Below, in pieces: positions 34,500 through 42,605 of a stretch of 64,000 nucleotides of DNA (positions are counted from its first letter, which is position 1; each line of letters starts with the position of its first letter). The DNA lies in NCBI RefSeq assembly GCF_018613575.1, contig NZ_JAGGPX010000016.1, forward strand, positions 1 through 64,000, given 5' to 3'. A program made the translations under genes and the position numbers. Source of the stretch: Planococcus sp. ISL-110 (GTDB taxonomy: Bacteria; Bacillota; Bacilli; Bacillales_A; Planococcaceae). The notes under the pieces were generated by a model. It worked only from the letters and a program-made list of their open reading frames with translations. It was not told the DNA's origin and ran no database searches.

Positions 34500-34825
34500 T
34501 ATGGCCCTTCCTCCTGATCACTTTAATCTTGAATTTTTTCCGAGAAAACTCTTTTAATAGTGTAGCAGAAAACAATTTGATTTGAAACTTTTGACCTATC
34601 AAAAATCCGAAATTTTCTAAACTGGATTCTCCCCGTAATATAAATGGAACATAGGGAACCTAACTTTTTAATCATCAAAATAAAAGCTTCTGTTCAGGCT
34701 GGTTTTTTATTAAGTTTCTAGTTGTATTCACATACCTTAACATAAGCCATTTTTCATTATTAGGGTAGCTCTTTCTGTCAACAGAACGCTTCATTGTATA
34801 TAATAAATCAAAAAGGGGAAATAAC
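34500..34825 (+). promoter_or_regulatory. Divergent intergenic region with promoter for the NRDE gene
   Basis: A probable promoter, TGTCAA (34776-34781) and TATAAT (34799-34804) with a 17-base spacer, precedes the gene at 34826. The rest separates it from the divergent cyclase gene and shows nothing further. Confidence 0.5.
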
Positions 34826-35584
34826 ATGTGCCTCATCAATCTGCAATTCAGGGATCATCCCACATATAAACTTATTGTTGCTGCCAATCGGGACGAGTTT
34901 TACGGGCGCCCTGCTGCGCCAGCCCATTTTTGGGAAGACGAACCTTACATTTTAGCCGGCCGGGACTTGACTGGGATGGGTACATGGTTGGGCGTTACGA
35001 AACAGGGGCGCATAGCCGCGTTGACTAACTTTCGGGATCCCACCAATCTGGAAGCAGGCCGGCTGTCCAGAGGGGCAGTCGTCAAAGACTTTTTGGCAGG
35101 TACCCATTCTCCGAAAGAGTATTTGCAATCTATTAACGCAAAGCAGTACGCCGGTTTCAATGTCATCATAGGCGATGCCGAAAGGCTATTTTACTACAAC
35201 AATATCCAGGAAGAATCCTATGAAATTCCGCCAGGCACCCATGGGCTCAGCAACCATTTTCTCAACACACCGTGGCCAAAGGTGACAAAAGGCAAAGAAA
35301 AACTTGCTTCCTATATGGCGCAAACCGACAGAGTTGACCTGGAAAAGATTTTCACAATACTGGCAGACGGTGACCATGCACCCGATACTCACCTGCCCGA
35401 CACCGGTGTCGGGTTGGATCTCGAGCGTATGCTGTCTCCGATGTTCATCAAAACACCGGATTATGGTACGCGTTCTGCAACTGTTATCCTCGTTGCCCAT
35501 GACGGCAGCCTAACCTTTGCCGAAAGAAACTATGAAAAAGGTCTCTTTAAGGAAGATAACCGGTTTGAATTTAAGATAGAGTAG
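34826..35584 (+). CDS. NRDE-family (TANGO2-like) protein
   Basis: The 252-aa protein starts MCLINLQF and carries the name-giving AANRDEFYGRP motif. Cys2 at the N terminus is conserved in this Ntn-hydrolase-like family. The role of bacterial members is unsettled; the eukaryotic relative TANGO2 has been linked to lipid and heme handling. AAAGGGG lies 8 bases before the ATG. Monocistronic. Confidence 0.87.
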   Translation: MCLINLQFRDHPTYKLIVAANRDEFYGRPAAPAHFWEDEPYILAGRDLTGMGTWLGVTKQGRIAALTNFRDPTNLEAGRLSRGAVVKDFLAGTHSPKEYLQSINAKQYAGFNVIIGDAERLFYYNNIQEESYEIPPGTHGLSNHFLNTPWPKVTKGKEKLASYMAQTDRVDLEKIFTILADGDHAPDTHLPDTGVGLDLERMLSPMFIKTPDYGTRSATVILVAHDGSLTFAERNYEKGLFKEDNRFEFKIE

Positions 35585-35705
35585 CATATGCATTGCAACA
35601 CAACCTAAAATTTCAATGCCGCTCCTCCGATAAATAAGCTGCCATCGGCTAGGTATATGATTTGAACATGAATAAGATCACCTATTTTTAAAAGGAGTTT
35701 TTTTA

Positions 35706-36014
35706 TTGCCACAAATAAAAGAAACAGAAAATGAATTTAAGCACATTCAGGACCTTGAAAAATTCAAAGAGGCCCACCAAATAGATAAAGTCGTCAAAAC
35801 CACCTCTTTATATACAGTAAAACTGATTTCCCGGAAAGACAGTCCTGATTTTTGCCGCGAGGTTTTACTGCTTGAACATGCGCCTGCTAAGGAAATGCAA
35901 GCCTACGTTTGGGTACACAAGGTCAATACCAAGGATACTCAAATTGAGGTCATGCGAAAAATCAACAATGCTCTGGAGAAACGGTTTGAAAATGACAGCC
36001 AAAACCTTGTATAA
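35706..36014 (+). CDS. Small hypothetical protein, 102 aa
   Basis: A soluble protein, Lys/Glu-rich at its start, with no recognised domain. It begins with TTG 35706, preceded by AAAAGGAG at 8 bases. A hairpin with a T-run follows the stop by about 50 bases, so it is a separate unit. No function is suggested by its neighbours. Confidence 0.65.
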   Translation: MPQIKETENEFKHIQDLEKFKEAHQIDKVVKTTSLYTVKLISRKDSPDFCREVLLLEHAPAKEMQAYVWVHKVNTKDTQIEVMRKINNALEKRFENDSQNLV

Positions 36015-36061
36015 GCTAAAAGTTCATAAATATTGTTTTTACTGAATCGCATATTTTAAAA

Positions 36062-36097
36062 AGGCAGAGACTTCTTACGGGTTTCTGTCTTTATTTG
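36062..36097 (+). terminator. Terminator of the 102-aa gene
   Basis: GGCAGAGAC and GTTTCTGTC pair (two G-T pairs) and TTTATTT follows. The possible TTG start of the next gene lies in its tail. Confidence 0.6.
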
Positions 36098-36355
36098 AAA
36101 GGGGAATTAACCATTAAAAAAGGGAGAATTTCAATTGTAGGCGGTTTGATTTTAGGAGTAGTGATTTCTTATTTTGTACTGGACTATGAGGGATGGACCT
36201 TGGTTTCAATTGGAGTAGATGGTGAAACTGCCAATACAGTAAATGAACTTGACTTTGATTTAATTACCTATGTGTTCGGAATCATTTTAATCTCGATAGC
36301 CGTGATTTACGGTGTTTTGGCTGTATTCAGTAAAAACTATAAAGCTAACGAATAA
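36095..36355 (+). CDS. Small two-helix membrane protein
   Basis: Up to 86 aa with two hydrophobic helices (about 13-32 and 58-78) and an acidic loop between them. The family was not recognised. The TTG at 36095 overlaps the AAAGGGG site that should serve the start. The codon at the proper distance is ATT 36113, giving a shorter protein beginning xKKGRISIVGG. A rare ATT start is possible. The hydrophobicity pattern supports a real gene. Confidence 0.55.
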   Translation: MKGELTIKKGRISIVGGLILGVVISYFVLDYEGWTLVSIGVDGETANTVNELDFDLITYVFGIILISIAVIYGVLAVFSKNYKANE

Positions 36356-36399
36356 AAGTCTTATGACCGAGAATTTTTTTGGTTCCTAAAAGGGAACTC

Positions 36400-36502
36400 T
36401 ATAAGTTGAACTAAAGAAACCAGCTTTTCCCCATCGTTTTGGCCGCTTTGAGCCTGGCTCCCGCGGAATATCAGCAGGCAAAGATCATTAGCTCAACTTA
36501 TA
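36400..36502. repeat. 103-bp MITE-like element
   Basis: The ends TATAAGTTGAACTAA (36400-36414) and TTAGCTCAACTTATA (36488-36502) are inverted repeats matching at 14 of 15 bases. The interior is short and non-coding. The ends resemble those of the element at 159-342. The surrounding gap 36356-36633 shows nothing else. Confidence 0.6.
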
Positions 36503-36633
36503 CAATATCTTTTTCCTTTCACATGTATGAATAAATGAACTGTGTTTCTTTTTTTGATTGAATCGGCGCGGCGCAGCTCTACTCTATAAAGCGTTTGTTA
36601 GTCGAATCTCAGACCTTAGAACAGAAAAAGGAA

Positions 36634-36984
36634 TCAAGGATACTTTTTATAAACTTCGTATTTATCCTGAACTTTAGCTAAAAAAACTTCAGGATCTTCT
36701 TTTACAGTAAAAATTTTAGTTCCTTCCAACAAGTAATTAGAGGTCAAATTTTCTTTTGGCATTACGCCTCCTTTAATTTTTTTTTGCACTTCTCCAAGTT
36801 CCTCGACGATGGTATACTCCCCCTTCTCAGCAAGGTCGTAAGAGTAATAATTATCACCTTCTATATTTAACAACGCCACATACGAAACTTCTTCAATCGA
36901 TACATCATTTGCATCTTGGGCCTCTGATGAACAGCCACTCAATATCACCAAAAATGATAACAGACATATAAAATAACATTTCAC
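36634..36984 (-). CDS. Small lipoprotein, hypothetical
   Basis: The 116-aa product has a signal peptide ending in a lipobox (VILSGC, Cys18). A short domain of about 95 aa follows, containing YVALLNIEGDNYYSYD. It should be anchored to the outside of the membrane. The family was not identified; the layout resembles other small Bacillales lipoproteins with a DUF3221-like sheet. Single gene. Confidence 0.75.
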   Translation of the reverse strand: MKCYFICLLSFLVILSGCSSEAQDANDVSIEEVSYVALLNIEGDNYYSYDLAEKGEYTIVEELGEVQKKIKGGVMPKENLTSNYLLEGTKIFTVKEDPEVFLAKVQDKYEVYKKYP

Positions 36985-37036
36985 CTTTACCTCTCCCTTT
37001 ATTTGCTTGAGACGTAATGGACAATTGAATAGTTAC

Positions 37037-37079
37037 AAAAAAAGATGATCCCAATACGAAAAATGGGATCATCTTTTTT
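37037..37079. terminator. Bidirectional terminator
   Basis: AAAAAAAGATGATCCCA and TGGGATCATCTTTTTT form a strong hairpin between the SRPBCC gene and the small lipoprotein gene. The T-run for the minus strand fits the SRPBCC transcript. Nothing else was seen up to 37216. Confidence 0.8.
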
Positions 37080-37216
37080 AGATCGTACTGTCTTAGTGGG
37101 TGTAACAGACAAACTAGAAGTTTCCTTATGAACGTCTACTGATTTGCCTGCACATTTGTCACTGAAGCTATTTTCTGAAACAAAAACTAAACGAATAAGA
37201 TCTTTACAGCGTTCTT

Positions 37217-37702
37217 TTATTCAGACGAAACACGCATGCTTTCAAACAGGCGCTTGTATTCCGGGTACCAATGCTCCCATTCCAATGTCCGTTCGATTCC
37301 TCTCTTATCGAGAAGGGCTTCCAGGACGTCCAGGCACACATGCCACCCCGCCACGTCTTTCGGTGTTTGGTCTGTCAGCGCATGTATCGTTTCCACCATC
37401 CGCAGCCGGGTTCCCCCTTCTTCGGGCATAAGTTCGAACAGGACATGGTCTTTCCCCCATTCAAATCCTAATTGCTGCTTCTCTTCATAATCCGTGATTG
37501 CCATTTTTTCAAATTTTCCATGGCCCAGATCAAATGTTAAGTAACCGTCTTTTCCCGGCTGCTCTATTTGCAATCCTGCGAACCATCGGTGAATTTTTTG
37601 ATTATCCGTCAGCATCTGCCAAACCTTTTCCGGTTCATGGACCAGTTTCCGGTCAAATTCCGCCACGTATCCTTGCTGGTTTCGAGTCACTTCTGCAATC
37701 AT
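37217..37702 (-). CDS. SRPBCC / AHSA1-like domain protein
   Basis: The 161-aa soluble protein shows the START-like fold of the AHSA1 group: VAEFDRKLVHEPEKVWQMLTD, then FAGLQIEQPGKDG, and GGTRLRMVETIHAL in the C-terminal half. Such proteins have a hydrophobic ligand pocket; the ligand is unknown. The ATG has AGGAGG just upstream. It is divergent from uvsE. Confidence 0.85.
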   Translation of the reverse strand: MIAEVTRNQQGYVAEFDRKLVHEPEKVWQMLTDNQKIHRWFAGLQIEQPGKDGYLTFDLGHGKFEKMAITDYEEKQQLGFEWGKDHVLFELMPEEGGTRLRMVETIHALTDQTPKDVAGWHVCLDVLEALLDKRGIERTLEWEHWYPEYKRLFESMRVSSE

Positions 37703-37806
37703 TAGAATTCCTCCTCAAATTGGCTTGTTACTATTATTATACCCAAACAAAGAGGAATGCAACCCGCTATAGAAAGGGTATAATAGGAGCGAGGAGCTGA
37801 AACAAT

Positions 37807-38679
37807 ATGAAATTAGGATATGCTTGCATGAACACTGAGTTAAAAACCATATTTAGAACCTTGCGTGTCGCTACTGCAGAAGCGGAAGGCACAGGAAAGA
37901 TAAAAGAACTGACCATGAAAAATTTCGAGACCACACTCCAAATCATCAACTGGAATCTGGAAAATGACATTTATTTTTACCGGGCTTCAAGCTCGATTGT
38001 TCCACTTTCCACTCATCCGATAAACGATTGGATCTGGTGGGAAGATCCGGACGTGCTGGCCGTCACAAATGAAATCCGAGCACTTGTTGAAACACATGGG
38101 ATGAGGGTTTCTGTACATCCGGGCCAATACACCGTCCTCAATTCTCCTAAACCGGAAGTGGTCCGGAAATCGATTGAAGACCTCGAGTATCATGACAAGC
38201 TGATTCAATTGCTTGGCGGCTCAGATATCATCCTCCATACCGGTGGAGCCTACGGGGACAAAGATGCGGCCAAACAACGCTTTGCGGAAGCCTATCTGGC
38301 ATTGTCTCCAAGCATACGCCAGCGGCTGCGCCTGGAAAATGACGATAAGACCTTTACCGTCAGAGACGTTCTGGACGTCCATTACATTTGCAAAGTGCCT
38401 ATTTGCTTTGATATCCATCACCATAACTGCAATAATGATGGCGAATCCGTCGATTATGCTGAAATCCTGAAGACCTGGGAAGGATATGGCACACCTAAAA
38501 TCCATATTAGTACAGGTAAAGAAGGATTTACCGATCTTCGCCACCATGGATTGGTTTCTGAAACGGATTTTCAGGAACTGTTGAAATTATTGGGTGGCAT
38601 AGATGCCGATATCATGTTCGAAGCAAAATTGAAGGAACAATCGGTCCTTCCTTTTGTCCGTCAATTGATGCATAAATAA
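37807..38679 (+). CDS. uvsE: UV damage endonuclease UvsE
   Basis: The 290-aa TIM-barrel endonuclease nicks DNA 5' of UV photoproducts, independently of UvrABC. The start MKLGYACMNTEL, the YRASSSIVPLSTHP segment, SVHPGQYTVLNSP and CFDIHHHNCN metal-binding residues are all typical. Its length is normal. A TATAAT (37779-37784) 22 bases before the ATG suggests its own promoter; no LexA box was recognised. Confidence 0.95.
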   Translation: MKLGYACMNTELKTIFRTLRVATAEAEGTGKIKELTMKNFETTLQIINWNLENDIYFYRASSSIVPLSTHPINDWIWWEDPDVLAVTNEIRALVETHGMRVSVHPGQYTVLNSPKPEVVRKSIEDLEYHDKLIQLLGGSDIILHTGGAYGDKDAAKQRFAEAYLALSPSIRQRLRLENDDKTFTVRDVLDVHYICKVPICFDIHHHNCNNDGESVDYAEILKTWEGYGTPKIHISTGKEGFTDLRHHGLVSETDFQELLKLLGGIDADIMFEAKLKEQSVLPFVRQLMHK

Positions 38680-38718
38680 ACCAGCAGTCTCCTTGGAGAC
38701 CGCTGGTTTATTTTTTTT
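38677..38718. terminator. Bidirectional terminator
   Basis: AAACCAGCAGTCTCC and GGAGACCGCTGGTTT (one mismatch) with TATTTTTTTT after it. It serves uvsE and the convergent histidine kinase gene. Confidence 0.85.
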
Positions 38719-40018
38719 CTGATGCAGCGAGATTCGGAAATTCCAGTGTAAATTCGGTGCCTCGCCCTTTTTCGGAATCAACCATGATATGGCCGTTCAT
38801 TTGGCTGACGATGCTGTACGTAACCATCATCCCAAGACCGGTTCCTTTGATTTTATTTGAAAAATAAGGTTCTCCCAATCGATTCACTTCTTCTTTTGTC
38901 ATGCCGACGCCTTCATCGGTTACTTCGATCCATACTTTGGCGGGGGATGATTTCACTGCAATTACCAGCGTCCCTCCCTCCGGCATTGCTTCAATGCCAT
39001 TGCGGATGATATTGACCAACGCCTGCTGGAATTTTTGGCGATCGACGAGAATTTCGGCCTTTTCGTCCACTTCACTAATATGCATGTCTACGTCTTTGCC
39101 GTTGGCATAAGGGGCCATGATTTTCAGAATATGGCTGATCTCAGCCGAAACAGTAATTGGTTCGAGCTGGCCAAAGGTCGGTTTGGCATATACCAGGTAG
39201 TCATCGATCAAATCTTCTGCAGCATTGATTTCTTTTAAAATCAGGTTGTGGAACTCTATTTGTTTTTCACGGCTGTATTCATATTCCTTCATCAGTTGAA
39301 TAAACCCTTTGATGCTTTGCAGGGGGTTTCGCAACTCGTGCGAAACAGCCGCAGCAAAATGGCTGACCGTCTCCATTTTTTCATGCTTCAACAGCGAGTT
39401 GTACATGTATTCCTGCCGCTGGATATGCTCAATCAACAAAGCCGTTAAAACGATGATCGTCCCCTGGTTGATCATCAACATCAGCCAAATGCCGATGATA
39501 TCGTGGAGCGGATCTCCAAAAAAGTAAGCACCCGCAAACATATTGAACAACAGCGAGGCAATGGAAATACAAAATACCAGAACGATTTTCCCAAACCTTT
39601 TTATCCGCATGTACAAAGGGCGAAGGAAAGGAACTCCTGCCGCAATGACAAATTGATTAAGGATGGCGATGTACATTCCATCTCCACCGATGAAAAAACG
39701 CCCAACAGAGGAGACCAGAAACAGCATGGCCGAAACTAATGGCCCTCCGTATAAAGCTCCGACAATCATCGGAACCTGGCGCAAGTCAAAAATGTATTGG
39801 TCTGTTAAAAATTGATAGGGAAACAACATACACAGTATGATGGAAATTGAAAAAAGAACCGTCATTGTAACGCGATGGCTGACGAAAAAATTTCGTTGGC
39901 CGGCTGTCGCCAGCATCTGATAGACGATGATTGGAAATATGATGAAGAAAATATTATTGATCATGCCAGTCATCATTGCTTCCATATAAGCCATCCCCAT
40001 TTCTTTCTGCTGCGTCAT
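38708..40018 (-). CDS. Membrane sensor histidine kinase with 5TM LytS-like sensor
   Basis: The 436-aa kinase has about five to six helices (about 15-200) of the 5TMR-LYT type, then HisKA (AAVSHELRNPLQSIKGFIQLM) and HATPase_c (IRNGIEAMPEGG, EVTDEGVGM, GTGLGMM). All catalytic boxes are present. It resembles KinB-type sporulation sensors, although no phosphorelay gene is nearby. No response regulator is adjacent. The first ATG (40018) lacks a good ribosome site and follows TATAAT closely; ATG 39985 is a possible alternative. Confidence 0.87.
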   Translation of the reverse strand: MTQQKEMGMAYMEAMMTGMINNIFFIIFPIIVYQMLATAGQRNFFVSHRVTMTVLFSISIILCMLFPYQFLTDQYIFDLRQVPMIVGALYGGPLVSAMLFLVSSVGRFFIGGDGMYIAILNQFVIAAGVPFLRPLYMRIKRFGKIVLVFCISIASLLFNMFAGAYFFGDPLHDIIGIWLMLMINQGTIIVLTALLIEHIQRQEYMYNSLLKHEKMETVSHFAAAVSHELRNPLQSIKGFIQLMKEYEYSREKQIEFHNLILKEINAAEDLIDDYLVYAKPTFGQLEPITVSAEISHILKIMAPYANGKDVDMHISEVDEKAEILVDRQKFQQALVNIIRNGIEAMPEGGTLVIAVKSSPAKVWIEVTDEGVGMTKEEVNRLGEPYFSNKIKGTGLGMMVTYSIVSQMNGHIMVDSEKGRGTEFTLEFPNLAASEKK

Positions 40019-40079
40019 TTATTATACAATTCGATCTTGTTCCCTACCACCTTTTTCTGCATGTTCTAGGCAGCCCCTC

Positions 40080-40559
40080 CTACTGTTTGAATGGATGAGG
40101 CGTCGTTGCTTTCAGCTTCTTCAACAGCCGCTCACGCCTCTTTTTCATGCCGGCCAGTGAAATTTTTTCACTGACAGCCAAATCGGCAAGCCTGCAGCCT
40201 TTTACATAGAGAGCTTCAAGCAGCCATTTTTCATGCTCATTCAGCTTGTTCACCTCGAGCCACTCGGGAAGGCCTTCCGCTATTGCTTCTCCATCTTCCT
40301 CTATTATGCTGCTTATATGACTTGCCTGATCATTTCTTCTGGTTTCCCGCTTTAGTTCATCGAGCATTGCTCCCTGTATGCTGCGATAGGCAAAAGGCGT
40401 GAAATTTCCTTTCGAGTCTTCGAAACGGCACCAAGCCTGCCACAGCGCAATATTGCCGATTTGGCGAAAAGTACCGTAATCCCGATAAATGTGAAGCTTG
40501 CGGATTATGGCAGATATCATTGGTGCATACTGTTCAGCTACTTCTTCAAAATCCTTCAT
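40080..40559 (-). CDS. Sigma-70-family sigma factor next to comK
   Basis: The 159-aa protein has a sigma region 2 (YRDYGTFRQIGNIALWQAWCRFEDSKGNFTPFAYR, split here for length) and a region 4-like helix-turn-helix at the C terminus (LADLAVSEKISLAGMKKRRERLL). It is about the size of ECF or SigH-like competence sigma factors. AGAAGG lies 9 bases before ATG 40559. No anti-sigma gene is next to it. It is divergent from comK, which suggests a role in competence (inference). Confidence 0.8.
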   Translation of the reverse strand: MKDFEEVAEQYAPMISAIIRKLHIYRDYGTFRQIGNIALWQAWCRFEDSKGNFTPFAYRSIQGAMLDELKRETRRNDQASHISSIIEEDGEAIAEGLPEWLEVNKLNEHEKWLLEALYVKGCRLADLAVSEKISLAGMKKRRERLLKKLKATTPHPFKQ

Positions 40560-40717
40560 TCGCTTTATCCTTCTGAACGTTCGTTGATTCCCGGGTAGGT
40601 TCAGAATAAGCTGTAAAAATAGCATCAGCCAGTTGTGTGCTGTGCCATTTGACCTTATAAAACAACCTGTTTGTCACCAGAAACAGGAAGTTCGACTCAC
40701 CTAATTATCGAAACAGT

Positions 40718-40740
40718 ATCTATTTTCAGAAAAAATAGAT
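40718..40740. promoter_or_regulatory. Perfect 9-bp inverted repeat between sigma gene and comK
   Basis: ATCTATTTT-CAGAA-AAAATAGAT is a perfect dyad in the 240-base divergent region. It is AT-rich like ComK targets but does not match the AAAA-N5-TTTT K-box order. It may be an operator for comK autoregulation or repression. Confidence 0.55.
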
Positions 40741-40800
40741 TGCCTCGTAAACTAGCGAATGGTAGAATTTTCATGTGTTGAGAAAGGGGAGCTTGTGACA

Positions 40801-41271
40801 GTGAAGAAGCAGGATGAACATTTAATTGATCGATCGGTGCTGTTTATTGAAAGTTATTTTGAAACAGAGAGAAAGTCCAAGATCGTGACGAAAGACGGCG
40901 TTTTTTATTCCCGTGATTCGGTTCTGACATTGATCGATAAGGCGTGTATGATGTTCGCATCAACATACGAAGGCCGCGTAAAAGCCACACGGCATAATCT
41001 CAAACAGCATAAAAAAACAACACTTCTCATCTCGGAAGATGGTTTGGCCGCCTATCCCACTAAGTCTCCCAGCAATCCTGACTGTGTATGGATTTTCAAC
41101 CACCATTACCGCCTGGAAAGCATAGCCCCAAACAGGACCCGCATCCTATTTGACGAGTTCAACGTATCGGCAGAGGTCAATGTATCGATTGGCATCCTGC
41201 AAAAACAGCGAAGCCGCATGTATGAGATGATCTATTATTACTCCAACATTCGTGAACGAAACAAATCCTGA
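40801..41271 (+). CDS. comK: ComK-family competence transcription factor
   Basis: The 156-aa protein carries the ComK core: LIDKACMMFASTYEGRVKAT, KTTLLISEDGLAAYPT and SPSNPDCVWIFNHHY. ComK activates DNA-uptake genes and its own gene. B. subtilis ComK is 192 aa, so this form is shorter at both ends. GTG 40801 is chosen, 9 bases after AAAGGGGAG. A very strong terminator follows. It may be a second ComK paralogue; only one is visible here. Confidence 0.87.
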   Translation: MKKQDEHLIDRSVLFIESYFETERKSKIVTKDGVFYSRDSVLTLIDKACMMFASTYEGRVKATRHNLKQHKKTTLLISEDGLAAYPTKSPSNPDCVWIFNHHYRLESIAPNRTRILFDEFNVSAEVNVSIGILQKQRSRMYEMIYYYSNIRERNKS

Positions 41272-41281
41272 CTACAAAACT

Positions 41282-41336
41282 AAGACACCTCTCTCTGCAC
41301 TGGCCAGGATGCCAGTGCAGAGAGAGGTGTCTTTCT
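41282..41336 (+). terminator. Very long terminator hairpin of comK
   Basis: AAGACACCTCTCTCTGCACT pairs with its exact complement, extended by GGC/GCC, with TTTCTT after it. The stem exceeds 20 bp. Confidence 0.88.
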
Positions 41337-41337
41337 T

Positions 41338-41806
41338 ATGCCCATCAAATCTAGACGGGCGCTTGCGCTTTTCTTTGTCCAGACTCCAGCGCCCAGATTC
41401 CAGGGTCATAAGCCATCTCTGGCGTCTAGTTCAGTGCCTAGCTCTTCGGGTCATAAGCCATCTCAGCTGCGTGGCAAAAAGCGCCACTTCGCTGACCTGT
41501 CTTATGCCTGTCAGAGCTGAACAGGCACTTCTACTTTTCTAGACTGTGCGGCTGAAGAAACGCCGCTTCGCCGGAGCGTCTTATGCCTGTCGAGGGCCTG
41601 CAGAATGCAGGTCAGCTAACCGTTGCGACAGGAAGTCGCGCTCTTAGGTTAGCTTCTGCTTTTGGGCGCTTGCGCTTTTCTTTGTCTAGACTCCAGCGCC
41701 CAGATTCTAGGGTCATAAGCCACTCTGGCTGTGCGGCAAAGAGCGCCGCTTCGCCAGATCGTCTTATGCCCGTCGAATCTACACGGGCGCTTCCGCTTTT
41801 CTTTTA
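41338..41806 (-). repeat. Second block of dispersed hairpin-rich repeats
   Basis: Read on the minus strand, units begin AGAAAAGCGGAAGCGCCCG and end in GCGCTGGAGTCTAGACAAAG, as at 10947-11341. Phrases such as GGGTCATAAGCCA, TGCGGCAAAGAGCGCCGCTTCGCC (in part) and GACGGGCATAAGAC recur. Three or more partly shuffled units are present. One carries an insert with TTGCGACAGGAAGTCGCG, also seen near 270. The 530-base gap has no gene. Confidence 0.75.
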
Positions 41807-42325
41807 AGCTGCGTCGTCTCTCATGAGCAAAAATGCGATTTCGATTGCCCATTTGTTCAGATCAGGTTCTGTTTCCGGATCGGTCACATAAAACTCAAAG
41901 CGGCCGTTCCAAATTTCATCTTCCCCTTCCCACCGTTTATCGATATCGAGCCCCTCCTGTACAGCCCATTGTTCCAAGAGATCAATCGATTTCTGAAGAC
42001 TTCCCGGATGGCCTTTGTGCATAGCTGACAAATAAGAGCCGCCCGGGATGTAGCTGGCAATCACCCGTTCGTCTCCCGTCACCATCCGTTTGACGGGTAC
42101 ACCCACTTCCATTTTGTATTTACTTCCTGAATCTCCCAGGCACCAGTAACGGAAAAATGGAGCTCCCGCCGGTTTGATCCCCTTTATATTCAGCCAGTTA
42201 AAGAGCTCACCCACCAAGCCATTGACCTCGTCCCATTCCGATAAACCAGCCAGAATGGGAATGCCGACATAAGGTTGTTCCCTTCGTTCCTCAACAAAAG
42301 GCTCACTGATATACTTCTGCACCAT
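41804..42325 (-). CDS. GyrI-like effector-binding domain protein
   Basis: The 173-aa protein is a stand-alone GyrI/AraC-effector-binding-like domain, starting MVQKYISEPFVEERREQP and containing YIPGGSYLSAMHKGHP. Such proteins bind small hydrophobic molecules, often drugs. There is no DNA-binding domain. AAGGAG lies 8 bases before ATG 42325. It is divergent from the TetR/RND pump unit, so a link to toxic compounds is possible. Confidence 0.82.
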   Translation of the reverse strand: MVQKYISEPFVEERREQPYVGIPILAGLSEWDEVNGLVGELFNWLNIKGIKPAGAPFFRYWCLGDSGSKYKMEVGVPVKRMVTGDERVIASYIPGGSYLSAMHKGHPGSLQKSIDLLEQWAVQEGLDIDKRWEGEDEIWNGRFEFYVTDPETEPDLNKWAIEIAFLLMRDDAA

Positions 42326-42521
42326 CCAACCATCTCCTTTGCAAAAACTCAAGCCACTGCTTACTGTTTATTATTCTATACCCGCAGGCACAGTCCCTTT
42401 AATCGGCTATTGGAATTTCAAGAAAATCCGCTCTGGAAGGGCTTAAGCTACATTTCTGATTAAAGTATATGAAAACCTGAGACCAGCCATGAAATTGTCA
42501 CATAATCCAAAGCTCATCAAA

Positions 42522-42593
42522 TTGACTTTACTCTCTTTAAACGATAATGTGAAACGAGTGACCAATTGGTCATGAATAGTGACCAATCGGTTT
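42522..42593 (+). promoter_or_regulatory. Promoter and tandem TetR operators of the RND pump operon
   Basis: TTGACT (42522-42527) is followed by GATAAT/TAATGT (42543-42550). Next come a perfect 14-bp palindrome TGACCAATTGGTCA (42559-42572) and a related copy TGACCAATCGGTTT (42580-42593), centre to centre 21 bp. The palindromes sit between promoter and gene, where a TetR repressor would block transcription. Confidence 0.8.
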
Positions 42594-42605
42594 AGGAGGG
42601 CTCTA

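Noticed and set aside
41252-41852. Several short frames in the second repeat block
   Set aside because: Same reason as for the first block; they also overlap the comK terminator.
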